This document shows positions 5,225-6,427 of a stretch of DNA of 6,427 nucleotides, piece after piece. The notes under the pieces were generated by a model. The model made no database searches and was not told the origin of the DNA. It was given only the letters and a program-made list of their open reading frames with translations. The translations under genes were made by a program, and so were the position numbers. This stretch comes from an uncultured Oscillospiraceae bacterium (GTDB lineage: Bacteria; Bacillota; Clostridia; Oscillospirales; Oscillospiraceae): contig CAAETL010000035.1 of the NCBI GenBank assembly GCA_900758955.1, positions 1-6,427 on the forward strand. Direction: 5' to 3'. Each line of letters starts with the position of its first letter. The stretch's first letter is position 1.

Positions 5225-6232
5225 ATGATCGCAGTATTAAAACACGGGGCTTCTCCTGAACGTATTGAACATCTGATCGGTTGGTTGCGGGACCAAAACC
5301 TGGGGGTCCACGTCTCCGAGGGAGATTACCAGACCGTTTTGGGCCTGATTGGCAACACCGAAAAGGTGGATATGGATATGATCGCCAGCTTGGATATTGT
5401 GGAGTCGGTCACGCGGGTCTCCGATCCCTTTAAGGCGGTGAACCGGAAGTTCCACCCGGACGACACCAAGATTCAGGTGGGTAGCACCGCCATCGGCGGG
5501 GGCGATTTCGCCCTGATTGCGGGGCCCTGCTCTGTGGAAACCCCGGCCCAGATCACATTTGTGGCGGAACGGGTCAAGGAGGCGGGCGCAACCTTCCTCC
5601 GGGGGGGCGCCTTCAAGCCCCGCACCTCCCCCTATGACTTCCAGGGCCTGGGCGAGGAGGGCATCCGCCTGCTGCTGGAGGCCAAGCGGGCCACGGGACT
5701 GCCCATCGTCACGGAGCTCATGGACATCCGCACCCTTCCGCTCTTTGAGGAGGTGGATGTGATCCAGGTAGGCGCCCGAAACACCCAGAACTTCGATATG
5801 CTCAAGGAGCTGGGGAAGACCCAAAAGCCCATTCTGCTCAAGCGGGGCTTGGCGGGAACCATTAAGGAACTGCTTATGAGCGCCGAATACATTATGGCAA
5901 ACGGCAATGAAAATGTCATCCTCTGCGAGCGGGGCATTCGCACCTACGAATCCACGTATACCCGGAATACGTTGGACCTGTCCGCCATTCCGGTGCTCAA
6001 GGAACTGACCCACCTGCCCGTTGTGGTGGACCCCAGCCACGCCACCGGCCGGGCCAGTCTGGTGGAGCCCATGGCGCTGGCCGCCGCCGCCGCAGGGGCT
6101 GACGGCATCATGATCGAGGTCCATAACGACCCTATCCACGCTCTGTGCGACGGCGCCCAGTCCCTGACCCCGGAGCAGTTCCGGGAGACGGCCGGTAAAA
6201 TACTGAGAATGCGGGAGGCGCTGGCGCAATGA
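5225..6232 (+). CDS. aroF: 3-deoxy-7-phosphoheptulonate (DAHP) synthase, type I-beta with N-terminal regulatory domain
   Basis: This cytoplasmic enzyme condenses phosphoenolpyruvate and erythrose 4-phosphate to DAHP, the first step of the shikimate pathway. At 335 residues it is nearly collinear with the 338-residue Thermotoga maritima enzyme (recalled). The ferredoxin-like regulatory domain spans about 1-70 and the TIM-barrel catalytic domain about 80-335. Visible motifs are AGPCSVE (99-105), RGGAFKPRTSPY (126-137), QVGARNTQNF (181-190), LLKRG (204-208), CERGIRT (234-240), DPSHATGR (269-276) and EVH (298-300). The expected metal ligands C102, H272, E298 and D309 are all present. H29 and S31, which bind inhibitory Tyr in T. 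maritima as I recall, are kept. The start at ATG 5225 has AGAGG 9 nt upstream; ATG 5216 has no spacer, and a TTG at 5156 lies inside the terminator. Its stop overlaps the tyrA start. Confidence 0.97.
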   Translation: MIAVLKHGASPERIEHLIGWLRDQNLGVHVSEGDYQTVLGLIGNTEKVDMDMIASLDIVESVTRVSDPFKAVNRKFHPDDTKIQVGSTAIGGGDFALIAGPCSVETPAQITFVAERVKEAGATFLRGGAFKPRTSPYDFQGLGEEGIRLLLEAKRATGLPIVTELMDIRTLPLFEEVDVIQVGARNTQNFDMLKELGKTQKPILLKRGLAGTIKELLMSAEYIMANGNENVILCERGIRTYESTYTRNTLDLSAIPVLKELTHLPVVVDPSHATGRASLVEPMALAAAAAGADGIMIEVHNDPIHALCDGAQSLTPEQFRETAGKILRMREALAQ

Positions 6233-6427
6233 CAGTTGGAATTGTCGGCTTGGGACTCATCGGCGGCTCTCTGGCCAAAGCCTATCAGCGGGACGATGAC
6301 GTCACCGTGCTGGGCGAGGACAAAGATCCCTCCATTTTAAAGTTTGCCCAATTAGCCCAGGCGGTGGACGGGGATTTGACCCGGGATACCATCCCTCAAT
6401 GCGACCTGATTCTCCTGGCGGCCTACC
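6229..6427 (+). CDS. tyrA: Prephenate dehydrogenase, N-terminal part (cut by window end)
   Basis: It would oxidise and decarboxylate prephenate to 4-hydroxyphenylpyruvate with NAD(P), the committed step to tyrosine. The 66 visible residues begin MTVGIVGLGLIGGSLAKAY, a Rossmann nucleotide-binding motif GxGxxGGS typical of TyrA. An acidic end to the second strand (VTVLGEDKD) and a third hydrophobic strand (CDLILLAAY) follow. The ATG overlaps the aroF stop (ATGA), with GGAGG about 10 nt upstream, so the two genes are translationally coupled and share the aromatic attenuator. The C-terminal catalytic part is not seen. Other 6-phosphogluconate-dehydrogenase-like folds share this motif, but position after aroF makes TyrA by far the best call. 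Confidence 0.88.
   Translation, partial: MTVGIVGLGLIGGSLAKAYQRDDDVTVLGEDKDPSILKFAQLAQAVDGDLTRDTIPQCDLILLAAY

Noticed and set aside
5237..6229. A 330-residue open frame antisense to DAHP synthase
   Set aside because: GC-rich codon structure produces open antisense frames. This one is Gly/His/Gln-rich, matches no family, and lies fully opposite a well-recognised enzyme.

Overview
The window looks like chromosomal DNA of an anaerobic Firmicute, most likely a gut Clostridium relative of the Oscillospiraceae type (inferred). The grounds are moderately GC-rich coding sequence, strong AGGAGG-type ribosome binding sites, sigma-A style promoters, a NusG-domain-II / Gx membrane protein pair, and a Thermotoga-like DAHP synthase next to tyrA. 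There are no mobile elements, CRISPR arrays or rRNA.

Left part (1-3362, minus strand): a three-gene signalling operon read right to left. It encodes a lipoprotein with four Asp-rich DxNxDG-type repeats (3203-1872), an OmpR/PhoB response regulator (1830-1147) and a membrane sensor histidine kinase (981 to beyond position 1, C-terminus missing). A likely extended -10 promoter at 3362-3354 starts a foldable leader of about 145 nt. The lipoprotein may be the outside partner of the kinase (inference).

Middle (3407-4885, plus strand): a near-consensus promoter, tRNA-Leu(CAA) with encoded CCA, and a very strong intrinsic terminator. Next come two overlapping genes, a NusG-domain-II membrane protein and a Gx-transporter / heptaprenyl-diphosphate-synthase-component-I-like protein, which resemble the EetA/EetB pair of extracytosolic electron-transfer and flavinylation loci. 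A 58-residue two-helix membrane protein and a terminator close the block.

Right part (4955-6427, plus strand): an aromatic amino acid operon. A TTGACA-17-TAAAAT promoter is followed by a 23-codon leader peptide carrying the run YFFSYYYF (4 Tyr and 3 Phe in 8 codons). After it come alternative RNA pairings and a perfect 12-bp stem plus U-tract terminator, then DAHP synthase (aroF type, 335 aa) and, overlapping by ATGA, prephenate dehydrogenase (tyrA, cut by the window end). This is the layout of ribosome-mediated transcription attenuation sensing Tyr and Phe. It controls the first step of the shikimate pathway and a committed step to tyrosine. The enzyme also keeps an N-terminal regulatory domain of the type that binds Tyr/Phe, so the pathway appears controlled at two levels. 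The leader-peptide attenuator is the most notable item here, because in Firmicutes such operons are more often controlled by T-boxes or RNA-binding proteins.
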